NCBI GenBank assembly: GCA_028869325.1 | Contig: JAGWST010000252.1 | Coordinates: forward strand, 1-8,375 | Reading direction: 5' to 3' | Origin: a bacterium | Lineage (GTDB): Bacteria; Vulcanimicrobiota; Vulcanimicrobiia; Vulcanimicrobiales; SCRA01 | DNA: 8,375 bases | In this document: positions 1-6,430 of the stretch, one piece after another | Position numbering within the stretch: the first letter of the stretch is position 1 | Layout of the letters: every line of letters starts with the position of its first letter | Translations under genes and position numbers: made by a program | The notes under the pieces: model-generated | Told to the model about the DNA's origin: nothing | Databases searched by the model: none | The model's input: the letters and a program-made list of their open reading frames with translations, nothing else

Positions 1-1253
1 CCGGCCACCACCACGCCCGCGCGCAGCAGGGTGCCGAGACGATTCATCCCCCGGCTCCGCGCGCGGCCCAGGCGCCGCTCGTACATGCCGCCTTCGCCGC
101 CCCAGGCCGCATCGAACTGGGGCTGCATCGAGAGATGGATGCCCAGCCGCGCACAGCGGACGATCTGCTCGGGCGAGAGCATCTCCGCGTGCTCGATGAA
201 GTGGCGCGTGCGCGGCGAGCGCCTGCCCGAGAGCGCGCGCTCGATCGCGGCGATCGCCTGCTCCGTCGCGCGATCGCCGATGGCGTGCACTCCGGCCGAG
301 ATGCCGTGCGCCTCCGCGGCGGCAAAGTAGCGCTCCACCTCCTCGTCGTCGTGGAAGAGGGTGCCCTCGCCGCCGCAATCGGCATAGGGCTCGCGGACCG
401 CCGCGGTGCGGCTCCCGATCGAGCCGTCCAAGAAGACATCACCGCCCACGTAGCGCAGTCCCAGCCGCGCGACACTCTCGACGTCCAGCGTGCAGAGCTT
501 CCAGTGCAGCTTACGCTCGAACTCCGGGGCCGCCTCGCGCGCCAGCGCGGCGAGCACGGCCATCTCGGACGCAAATGCCTCGACGCCCTCGAAGCCCACC
601 AGTTGGAGGTGCAGGTGCAGCGCCCCGCGGCGCAAGGCCTCGTGCAGAGCGTTGCGCTCGGCGTCGCGGCGGGCCGTCTCCGGCAGGGCGGCCATGTACG
701 CCGCCTGCGCGCGCCAGTTGGCATCCAAGAAGAGGCGCCCCGTCGGCGTGCCGCCGGCGGCGCGCTCGACGCCCGTGAGCTCGCGCGGCAGATCCAGCCA
801 CGCCAGCGTCTTGCGATTGACGACACAGGAGTGGCCGTCGACGCGCACCAGCATCGCCAGGCGCTCGGGAAAGGCCGCCTCCAGCGCGCGCGCGTCGGCC
901 TCACGGCCATCGCGCCAGCCTGCATCGTCGTACTGGCCGGCAAAGATCATCGCGCCATCGGGGATCGCTCCGATACGATCGGCGAACTCCTGATGACTCC
1001 GCACGCCGGCCAGGCTGCGCGCGCCCAGAAACCAACCGCTGTCGGTGAGATGGAGGTGGCAGTCCGCGAACGCCGGCAGCAGCGTCTTTCCCTGGAGATC
1101 GACGCGCGCCAGGCCGGCGCCCGCGAGACGCTCGCCCAAGGCCGCGATACGCCTCCCCTCGATCACCATCTCCGCATGGCGGCGGTAGGCACCGGTCGCT
1201 GGATCGAGCGCGTAGATGCGCCCGTTTTCGAGGTGGAGCGGAGCTGGTGCCAT
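1..1253 (-). CDS. YtcJ-like amidohydrolase (amidohydrolase 3 family), C-terminus cut by window edge
   Basis: Probable metal-dependent hydrolase of the amidohydrolase superfamily, YtcJ-like branch, whose members hydrolyse amide or related C-N bonds; the substrate here is unknown. The 417 visible residues open with a small beta-rich segment (about residues 5-55, with GRIYALDP and IEGRRIAALG). Next comes the metal-binding HxH in ADCHLHLTDSG (H66, H68). The family signature DGSIGSRTAA is at 276-285, VHAIGDRA (H323) and IEHAE (H355) follow, then a SMQPQF strand. Family members are about 530-550 residues, so roughly the last quarter, including the late catalytic Asp, lies beyond the left edge. The ATG at 1253 is preceded by GAAGG with a 7-base spacer, and the frame aligns with the family start. 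No signal peptide is seen, so it is probably cytoplasmic. It sits 25 bases after the glycosyltransferase stop, as the last visible gene of the minus-strand operon. Family assignment is firm; the reaction is not. Confidence 0.9.
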   Translation of the reverse strand, partial: MAPAPLHLENGRIYALDPATGAYRRHAEMVIEGRRIAALGERLAGAGLARVDLQGKTLLPAFADCHLHLTDSGWFLGARSLAGVRSHQEFADRIGAIPDGAMIFAGQYDDAGWRDGREADARALEAAFPERLAMLVRVDGHSCVVNRKTLAWLDLPRELTGVERAAGGTPTGRLFLDANWRAQAAYMAALPETARRDAERNALHEALRRGALHLHLQLVGFEGVEAFASEMAVLAALAREAAPEFERKLHWKLCTLDVESVARLGLRYVGGDVFLDGSIGSRTAAVREPYADCGGEGTLFHDDEEVERYFAAAEAHGISAGVHAIGDRATEQAIAAIERALSGRRSPRTRHFIEHAEMLSPEQIVRCARLGIHLSMQPQFDAAWGGEGGMYERRLGRARSRGMNRLGTLLRAGVVVA

Positions 1254-1260
1254 GGCCGAG

Positions 1261-1265
1261 CCTTC
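1261..1265 (-). promoter_or_regulatory. Ribosome binding site of the amidohydrolase
   Basis: GAAGG on the minus strand, 7 bases before the ATG at 1253. It lies in the 25-base gap after the glycosyltransferase stop. It is one of the few clear Shine-Dalgarno-like sites in this operon and supports the chosen start. Confidence 0.55.
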
Positions 1266-1278
1266 GCGCCGCGCGCCG

Positions 1279-2400
1279 CTATCCCGCTCGCTCCCTCGCG
1301 ATACGCAGCGTCACCAGGGCGGCGCCGATCATCCGCTCCATGGCGGCGGCGATGGTATCCCAGCTCTGCGCGCGCGCCGCGGCCGCGGCGGCGCGATCCC
1401 GTTGCGGGCTCTGCCGCGCGTGGAGACACGCGCGCGCGAACTCCTGAGGCGTGCGCGCGACCGTCACCAGATCGCCGTAGCGCTCGATCACGTCGGGAAC
1501 TGCGGTGGTCACGACCGGCTTGCCGGCGGCGAAGTACTCCAGCAGCTTGGTCGGCGAGATGCTGCGTGTCGATGCATTGAGCGCGAAGGGCATCAGCGCG
1601 ACGTCGAAACCGGCGATCCAGCGCGGCAGCTCGCGGTACTCGACCTGGCCGGCGTAGTGCACGTTCGGCCCACTGGGCAGCGCGCGAGGATCGATCTTTG
1701 CCACCGGGCCGTCGAGCACCACGTGACTCTGCGGTAATGCGGCGAGCGCTCGCACGATCTCGAGATCGATGCGCTCGTCGATGACGCCGGCATATCCGTA
1801 GACGCGGCCGCGCAGCAGCGCCGGCGCCGCGTGAGGCGCCGCCGTGCGCGCCGCGGCGAAGTGGGCGAACTCGACGCCGCTGGGGAGGCAGTGCACCTTC
1901 GGGCCATGACCGGCTCGCGCGCGGTAGAGCGAGTGCCCGCCGCAGAAGACGACGTCGGCGCGCTCCAGCAGCGTGCGCTCTCGCTCGCGCATTCCCGGTG
2001 GGGCGAAGGCGAACGACGAGAGATCGTCCATGCAATCGTAGATCAGCGGCGCAGACGGGAACGCATCGGCCAACTCCAGCATCATCGGTGTATAGAGCCA
2101 GAGCAGCGGAGCCCCCGCGCCCATCTCGGCCAAGCGTGCGCGCAGGAAGTCGACGGCGCCCGGAGCGATGCGTGAGGCGAGGTATGGCCCGTCGGCGTCG
2201 ACCACGGGCCGCACGACGGTCAGGTTGGGCGCGGGATGATCGACGTCGAAACGGCTGGGGCCCGAGGCGAAGAGCGGCTCCTCCAACACGATCACCGGCA
2301 CGTGCCGCGCGATGCGCGTGAGCAGATGCTGGGGGCGCTGATAGACGCTGCGCCAGCGAAGGTGCAGCGCCACCACCACGGCGTCCGCGAGCGGCCTCAC
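1279..2400 (-). CDS. Glycosyltransferase, GT-B fold, GT4/GT1-like
   Basis: Likely transfers a sugar from a nucleotide-sugar donor to a glycan or other acceptor; donor and acceptor are not readable from sequence. The 373-residue protein begins with a hydrophobic strand (ADAVVVALHL), followed by the RPQHLL motif (22-27) seen in a bacterial glycosyltransferase group often found near cell-surface sugar genes. YDCMDDLSSF (121-130) and CLPSGVEFAHF (171-181) close the N-terminal half. GYAGVIDERID (202-212) opens the C-terminal donor-binding half, and SPTKLLEYFAAGKPVVTT (282-299) is the conserved donor-site helix with its acidic residue. There is no signal peptide or membrane segment, so it is probably cytoplasmic or peripheral. 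The start is the GTG at 2400, whose bases overlap the stop of the GH1-like gene (GTGA). The frame stays open upstream to 2925, but that part is antisense-like filler within the hydrolase gene and was left out. Confidence 0.9.
   Translation of the reverse strand: MRPLADAVVVALHLRWRSVYQRPQHLLTRIARHVPVIVLEEPLFASGPSRFDVDHPAPNLTVVRPVVDADGPYLASRIAPGAVDFLRARLAEMGAGAPLLWLYTPMMLELADAFPSAPLIYDCMDDLSSFAFAPPGMRERERTLLERADVVFCGGHSLYRARAGHGPKVHCLPSGVEFAHFAAARTAAPHAAPALLRGRVYGYAGVIDERIDLEIVRALAALPQSHVVLDGPVAKIDPRALPSGPNVHYAGQVEYRELPRWIAGFDVALMPFALNASTRSISPTKLLEYFAAGKPVVTTAVPDVIERYGDLVTVARTPQEFARACLHARQSPQRDRAAAAAARAQSWDTIAAAMERMIGAALVTLRIARERAG
2397..2400 (-). other. GTGA start-stop overlap coupling the hydrolase and glycosyltransferase
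   Basis: Reading the minus strand, GTG (2400-2398) starts the glycosyltransferase and TGA (2399-2397) stops the GH1-like gene, a 4-base overlap. No convincing Shine-Dalgarno sequence precedes this GTG. Translation of the glycosyltransferase therefore probably depends on ribosomes finishing the hydrolase, which suggests matched amounts of the two proteins. Confidence 0.75.
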
Positions 2401-3665
2401 GCGACGGTGCGCCCGCGGATCAAGCGCTCCTCGCCCTCCCACCAGCCGGGTGCGTAGGTCTCCGGCTCCCGGCCGCGCACGAGGCGCTCCACCAGCGCCG
2501 TCAAGGCCGTGCGCTGCGGGACGCGATCGGGGGCGGCGAAGGTGAAGACGCCATCCTCCCGATAGCCCTCGCGCTCGCGCAGGAGCGAATGCCAGTCCAC
2601 CATCCCGAATGCCGCCCACGCCCCGAGCGCCAGCACGGGAACGCCTTCGTCGCGCAGCGCGCGCGCATCGCGCCAGCGCTCGGCGAGCCAGCGGCAGCGC
2701 GCCTCCTCGTCGCCGTCCACGTGCACCTCGGAGAGCGCCAACGGCAGGCCCAAGCGCCGATAGGCATCGCGCAACAGCGGGCGCGGCGAGATTCCGACGT
2801 CGCGGACGTAGACCGCCGCGACGTCGGCGTAGTGGGGCCCGCTGCGGTCGAGCAAGACGCGCTCCGAGTGCGTGTAGTAGTTCCAGCCCATGAGATCGGG
2901 TGCGGTGGCATGCTCCACGAGCCAAGCCAACTCACCGGCCGGGACGCCGCAGGCACGCGTGAGATACTCGTGCATCGCGTGGCCGGGAACGATGCGCCCC
3001 ATCAGCGTCTCGGCGGAGAGAAACGACCGCTCGCGCTGGTGCGCGCCGTCCGCCGCGTGCGCCTCGTCGGCGTGGAAGGCTTGCAGATCCTCCGTGAGCA
3101 CCAGCTGCGCCGCCGGATTGACGGCTCGGATCTCGGCCATCGCGCGCACGATCGCGCGTGCCTGGTTGATCACGGCGCGCCCGAAGGCCGCGTGATCGCC
3201 CACGCGGTTGGGATACCAGTGGCCGTAGAGCGTGGAGAAGCGCGCGGTCGTGAGCGGCTCGTTGATGGGCGTCCAACGCTCGATCCACGGAAAGCGCTCC
3301 GCGACGGTGCGGGCGTAGCGTGCGAAGAGCTCGGGGAAGAGCGGGTCGATCAGGCTGGTGCCGTCGGGGCCGCTGCCGTGGTGGAGCAGCGTCACGATCG
3401 GCGCCACGCCGTGCTCACGCAGGCGCTCCAAACGCGGCGCCGCCCACGAGAGATCGGCCTCGCGCGGGTCGCGCGGGGCCGTCTTCTCCCAGAGCACGGG
3501 ATAGCGAGCGTGCGAGACGCCCAGGCCGGCCAGCAGGTCGATGTCGCCGGCTCTCGCCTGGTGGCCGGTCTCGGCGAGCTGATCGCGCCGGCGGCCGGCG
3601 TCGATGCGCGCGGAAGTCGACTCCGGCGAGGCCCAGATCTCTAGCGGTTCGGGTGGTCTCGACAC
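2397..3665 (-). CDS. Family 1-like glycoside hydrolase (clan GH-A TIM barrel)
   Basis: Probable beta-glycosidase-like protein of 422 residues acting on an unknown sugar. An early barrel segment reads GVSHARYPVLWEK (49-61), followed by HGVAPIVTLLHHG (85-97). ERWTPINEP (129-137) carries the GH1-type acid/base Glu (E136). MGWNYYTHSERV (259-270) is another GH1 hallmark. The candidate nucleophile is E313 in LPLALSEVHVDGD, which replaces the usual ITENG-type motif. The tail GAWAAFGMVDWHSLL...GYREDGVF (348-373) resembles the hydrolase-like half of proteins in which this domain is fused to an RmlD-type sugar-nucleotide reductase; that partner is absent here. There is no signal peptide, so a cytoplasmic role is more likely than secreted polysaccharide breakdown. 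The start is the GTG at 3665, 7 bases after the upstream stop, without a clear Shine-Dalgarno. Fold assignment is strong; activity is uncertain because the nucleophile motif is atypical. Confidence 0.85.
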   Translation of the reverse strand: MSRPPEPLEIWASPESTSARIDAGRRRDQLAETGHQARAGDIDLLAGLGVSHARYPVLWEKTAPRDPREADLSWAAPRLERLREHGVAPIVTLLHHGSGPDGTSLIDPLFPELFARYARTVAERFPWIERWTPINEPLTTARFSTLYGHWYPNRVGDHAAFGRAVINQARAIVRAMAEIRAVNPAAQLVLTEDLQAFHADEAHAADGAHQRERSFLSAETLMGRIVPGHAMHEYLTRACGVPAGELAWLVEHATAPDLMGWNYYTHSERVLLDRSGPHYADVAAVYVRDVGISPRPLLRDAYRRLGLPLALSEVHVDGDEEARCRWLAERWRDARALRDEGVPVLALGAWAAFGMVDWHSLLREREGYREDGVFTFAAPDRVPQRTALTALVERLVRGREPETYAPGWWEGEERLIRGRTVA

Positions 3666-3672
3666 TCGTGAG

Positions 3673-5211
3673 CTAGCGCCCGCTCTTCTGCGCGACGCCG
3701 CGCGCCGTGCGCTCCAAGCGCAGCCAGCTCGTCAAATCCGTCTTGCGGACGACGCGCTCGCCGCCGTGCAGCTCACGGCGCACTTCGCCGAACGTCCCGT
3801 AGGCTTCGGCGAAGGCGTCGTGCTTGTGGATCGACTCGTAGTTGATCTGCGTCGCACTGATGAACGTCTGATCGGGAAAATCGGCATACATGTCCAGCGC
3901 CCGCGCCAGGATGCCGCGTACCACGTCTTCGACGAACTTGGGGTTCTGGTGCGCCTTGTTGACGATGAAGAACTCGTCGGGGCGCTTCAACAGGCCGTAG
4001 GTCTCGCTGGACATCGAATTCTCCACGATCTCCACCAGCGACTCCGGCTGCACCGCCTCTCGTATCCCATCCGCGAGGCCGATCAGCACGCTGCCGCGAC
4101 CGCGCTGGTTGTGCGTGGCCACCGGCAGCGCATCCAGCGCGCGATTGGCCGCCTCCTGGTCGAAGCCGGCATCCAGCAGAGCGTGCAGCGAGTGCTCGCG
4201 CACCATGAGCTGCGCGCACGGGCAGGCCGTCATCCCCTCCGCCTCGATGCCGACGGCGCGCCGCACCGCCGGTTCGGCCACCGGCCCCGAACGCGCTTCG
4301 GCGGCGGCGAGACCGATCAGCGTGTACATCTCCTCACCGCGCTTGCCCGATACCGGAGTCCAGCGCTCCAGGCCGAACTCCACGCGGAGGCGCACCTCGG
4401 CGCGCAGCGCGCGCTGCGAGGTGACGATCTCGCGCGCGACCTGCGCGGTGAGGTCCTCGATGCGCGGGGCGCTCTGGTCGCGTGCCAGCACCTCGAGCAG
4501 CGCCTCCTCCAGCAGCTCGGAGAAGCGCGACATGTGGACGCCGGACTGCTCGGATCGCAGGTCGGCCACCATCGAGAACTCGCCGCTCTGGACCTGCTCA
4601 CGCTCGCCGATGGACAGACGGACCGCGCGCCGCACCGAGGAGACGCCGACGCGATCCAGCGAGAGGCGTACCTCCGGCTCCTGATTCTGCCGGTCGGTCT
4701 GGAAGTGCAGGCCCCGCGGTTGGCGCTCGATTCCAGAGCGCTCGGCGCGCGCGGCCAGCTCGCCGATCGTGCCTCCGCCGCGCGGCTCGCGCAGATCGCC
4801 GGCGATCTCGGCCAGCGGAACCAGATTGTACGGCCGCTCGGCGAGATACGGATGGGGCACCGTGAAGCGACCGAAGTCGGCGACCATCTCTCCCCACAGC
4901 AGAATATCGATGTCGATGCAGCGCGCCGATGTCGGTGCCTTGACGCCGACGCCCAGATCGCCGCGCTGCCGCCCCACCGCCTCTTCGACGCGGCGCAGCG
5001 CGCGCTCGAATGCCGGTGGCTCGAGCTCGGTCTCGACCTCCACGGCCACGTTGAGGAACGCGGGCCCGGCGACGGCTCCGAACGGCCTGGTATGGTAGTA
5101 GGCGCTGACGCGCGCGACACGCCCGTAGGCGCGCAGCTTCTGCAGCGCCTGCAGGATGTTGGCTTGGCGGTCGCCCAGATTCGAGCCCAGGCCGAGATGG
5201 ACGATGTGCAT
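3673..5211 (-). CDS. folK-folE2: Fusion of HPPK (FolK) with MptA/FolE2-type GTP cyclohydrolase
   Basis: A single 512-residue frame joining two pterin enzymes. Residues 1-about 145 are 6-hydroxymethyl-7,8-dihydropterin pyrophosphokinase: GLGSNLGDR (7-15), YYHTRPFG (38-45), FLNVAVEVET (52-61), the Mg-binding Asp pair in RCIDIDILLWG (D100, D102), TVPHP (117-121) and PLAEIA. After a short Gly/Arg-rich linker, residues about 170-485 form a GTP cyclohydrolase of the FolE2/MptA family: DRVGV (186-190), SGVHMSRF (223-230), GMTACPCAQ with the catalytic/metal Cys (C330, C332), ATHNQRGRG (365-373), LLKRPDE (407-413), NPKFVED (423-429) and ESIHKHDAF (459-467). TACPCAQ, and the roughly 35 residues between CPC and HNQR, match archaeal MptA better than typical bacterial FolE2 (CPCSKEIS...HNQR). 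The cyclohydrolase opens GTP; the HPPK half makes the pyrophosphate used by FolP, whose gene ends 6 bases upstream. The aldolase step between the two halves is not encoded here. Confidence 0.93.
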   Translation of the reverse strand: MHIVHLGLGSNLGDRQANILQALQKLRAYGRVARVSAYYHTRPFGAVAGPAFLNVAVEVETELEPPAFERALRRVEEAVGRQRGDLGVGVKAPTSARCIDIDILLWGEMVADFGRFTVPHPYLAERPYNLVPLAEIAGDLREPRGGGTIGELAARAERSGIERQPRGLHFQTDRQNQEPEVRLSLDRVGVSSVRRAVRLSIGEREQVQSGEFSMVADLRSEQSGVHMSRFSELLEEALLEVLARDQSAPRIEDLTAQVAREIVTSQRALRAEVRLRVEFGLERWTPVSGKRGEEMYTLIGLAAAEARSGPVAEPAVRRAVGIEAEGMTACPCAQLMVREHSLHALLDAGFDQEAANRALDALPVATHNQRGRGSVLIGLADGIREAVQPESLVEIVENSMSSETYGLLKRPDEFFIVNKAHQNPKFVEDVVRGILARALDMYADFPDQTFISATQINYESIHKHDAFAEAYGTFGEVRRELHGGERVVRKTDLTSWLRLERTARGVAQKSGR

Positions 5212-5217
5212 GCTTGT

Positions 5218-6375
5218 CTATATGTCCCCAGTGGCGCAGGGTCCGGAGGCGATGGCCTCCAGCATCCTTACGAGCCGGACCGTGAATTGGACGTCATGGG
5301 CCCGGATGATCTGCACCCCCGCCAAGGCCCCGGCGGCCGCCGCCGCGGCGCTGGGCGCCAGCAGCTCCCCCGCCGGCAGAGAGAAGAGGCGGCCCATGAA
5401 GCTCTTTCGCGAAGCGGCGAGCAGCAACGGATAGCCCAGGGTTCGAAGCTCCTCCAAACGCGCCAGGATGGTGAGGTCGTCGGCCGGCTCCTTGCCGAAC
5501 TCGAGGCCTGGATCCACCACGATGGACTCCGCGGCGACGCCGGCCGCGCGCGCCGCCTCCGTGCGCGCGTGCAGAAAGCGCACGATCTCGGCGGCCACGT
5601 CCCGGTAGACGTAGCGCTCGGGCTCCCGTACCTTGAGCCGTCCCTTGAGGTGCATGACCACGTCGCCCGCTGCGTAGCGCGCGCAGACCGCCGCCATCTG
5701 CGGATCGGCGTTGCCGCTGCAGTCGTTGACGATCGCGGCGCCCGCCTCCAACGCGGCGCGCGCGACGCCGGAGCGCACGGTGTCGACCGAGAGCGGTACG
5801 CCGGGGAAGGCTCTTGCCAGCGCCTCGACCACGGGCACCACGCGCGCGATCTCCTCCGCCTCGTCGACGGGTGGCGTCTTCGCGTTGTACGACTGTCCGC
5901 CGACGTCGATGATGCGGGCGCCCTCGTCCAGCATCTCGCTCGCGCGCGCCAGCGCGCGCTCGACGCCGAGATAGCGCCCGCCGTCGTAGAACGACTCCTT
6001 GGCGACGTTGAGGATGCCCATCACGATCGCACTGGAGAGATCGATCGCGAAGGGCCCCGCGCGCAGCACGCGCGGCGGCGAGAGCGCGCGGCGCAACGCA
6101 TCGAGCGCCGCCCGGAAGACCGGCGCCAGATCGCGGTCGGCTCCGTCGACGGCGGCGGCCGCGGCGAACTGCGCCAGGCTTCCCGCTAGCTCCACGCCGC
6201 CGGCATCTACGCCGCCGGCGCATGCGACGCCGCGCATGCCCACGCGCTCGGCGTAGGCGATGACGCGGCGCGAGAGGGCGCCGTCGAGATCGTCCAGCGC
6301 GACGGCACGGGCCGTTGCGGCATCCGCCAGAGGGCTACCGCGCGTGCGCGCGGTGGAGAGCGTGCGAACGAACAT
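5218..6375 (-). CDS. folP: Dihydropteroate synthase with N-terminal extension and unusual active-site loops
   Basis: Condenses 6-hydroxymethyl-dihydropterin pyrophosphate with p-aminobenzoate in folate synthesis. The DHPS barrel occupies residues about 115-380: VMGILNV (118-124, N123), IIDVGG (155-160), SVDT (196-199, D198), IVNDCSG (215-221, N217), VVMHLKG (239-245), VVDPGLEFGK (286-295, D288), ASRKSF (321-326, K324) and IRAHDV (357-362, R358, H360). Two loops depart from consensus. Loop 1 reads AKESFYDGG instead of TPDSFSDGG, and loop 2 reads GGQSYNAKTPP instead of the usual GGESTRPGA, losing the Thr-Arg pair that lies at the p-aminobenzoate/sulfonamide site. About 110 residues precede the barrel; a similar extra domain occurs in some clostridial and Chloroflexi DHPSs. 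The start chosen is the ATG at 6375. An in-frame ATG at 6432 would overlap the divergent gene. No Shine-Dalgarno is evident. This is the first gene of the minus-strand operon. Confidence 0.92.
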   Translation of the reverse strand: MFVRTLSTARTRGSPLADAATARAVALDDLDGALSRRVIAYAERVGMRGVACAGGVDAGGVELAGSLAQFAAAAAVDGADRDLAPVFRAALDALRRALSPPRVLRAGPFAIDLSSAIVMGILNVAKESFYDGGRYLGVERALARASEMLDEGARIIDVGGQSYNAKTPPVDEAEEIARVVPVVEALARAFPGVPLSVDTVRSGVARAALEAGAAIVNDCSGNADPQMAAVCARYAAGDVVMHLKGRLKVREPERYVYRDVAAEIVRFLHARTEAARAAGVAAESIVVDPGLEFGKEPADDLTILARLEELRTLGYPLLLAASRKSFMGRLFSLPAGELLAPSAAAAAAGALAGVQIIRAHDVQFTVRLVRMLEAIASGPCATGDI

Positions 6376-6377
6376 GG

Positions 6378-6422
6378 GGTAAGGCGACTTCGTGGAGGAG
6401 CCCCCGCCCGCCTGCGGTAAGG
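6378..6422 (+). repeat. Two direct copies of GGTAAGG, each ahead of a possible start codon
   Basis: GGTAAGG occurs at 6378-6384 and 6416-6422. The first lies 7 bases before an in-frame GTG (6392), the second 8 bases before the ATG (6431) of the same plus-strand frame. The AAGG core can act as a Shine-Dalgarno for either. Two copies of a heptamer in 55 bases may be chance or a small duplication. Confidence 0.35.
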
Positions 6423-6423
6423 G
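6419..6423 (+). promoter_or_regulatory. Ribosome binding site of the aldolase/dehydrogenase gene
   Basis: AAGGG, 7 bases before the ATG at 6431. It supports that start over the in-frame GTG at 6392, which has its own AAGG 7 bases upstream but would add 13 Pro/Gly-rich residues outside the family alignment. Confidence 0.5.
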
Positions 6424-6430
6424 CTGGCGC

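Larger units (their letters stand above)
6376..6430. promoter_or_regulatory. Divergent intergenic region between folP operon and aldolase/dehydrogenase gene
   Basis: This 55-base gap separates the start codons of the two divergent genes and is the only spacer in the window larger than 25 bases. It should hold, or lie next to, promoters for both directions, but no confident -35/-10 pair is visible. Part of one promoter may lie inside the opposite gene. It contains the heptamer GGTAAGG twice. No operator palindrome or riboswitch-like structure was recognised. Confidence 0.5.

Noticed and set aside
1254..1278. GC-rich alternating GCGC run between the glycosyltransferase and amidohydrolase genes as a possible terminator
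   Set aside because: No clear stem-loop followed by a T-run; it contains the ribosome binding site of the next gene and is better read as an operon junction.
135..1580. Plus-strand open frame of 481 codons
   Set aside because: Antisense shadow of the amidohydrolase and the glycosyltransferase end; no domain or conserved motif in the translation.
2401..2925. Upstream part of the glycosyltransferase frame, which stays open to an ATG at 2925
   Set aside because: It would overlap the GH1-like gene by over 500 bases and translates to Arg/Ala/Gly-rich filler; family similarity begins right after the GTG at 2400.
3604..6189. Very long plus-strand open frame (861 codons) across folP, the fusion gene and the start of the GH1-like gene
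   Set aside because: It lies antisense to three well-supported genes, is rich in Arg/Ala/His/Asp/Leu with no recognisable domain, and is the expected by-product of codon bias in high-GC DNA.
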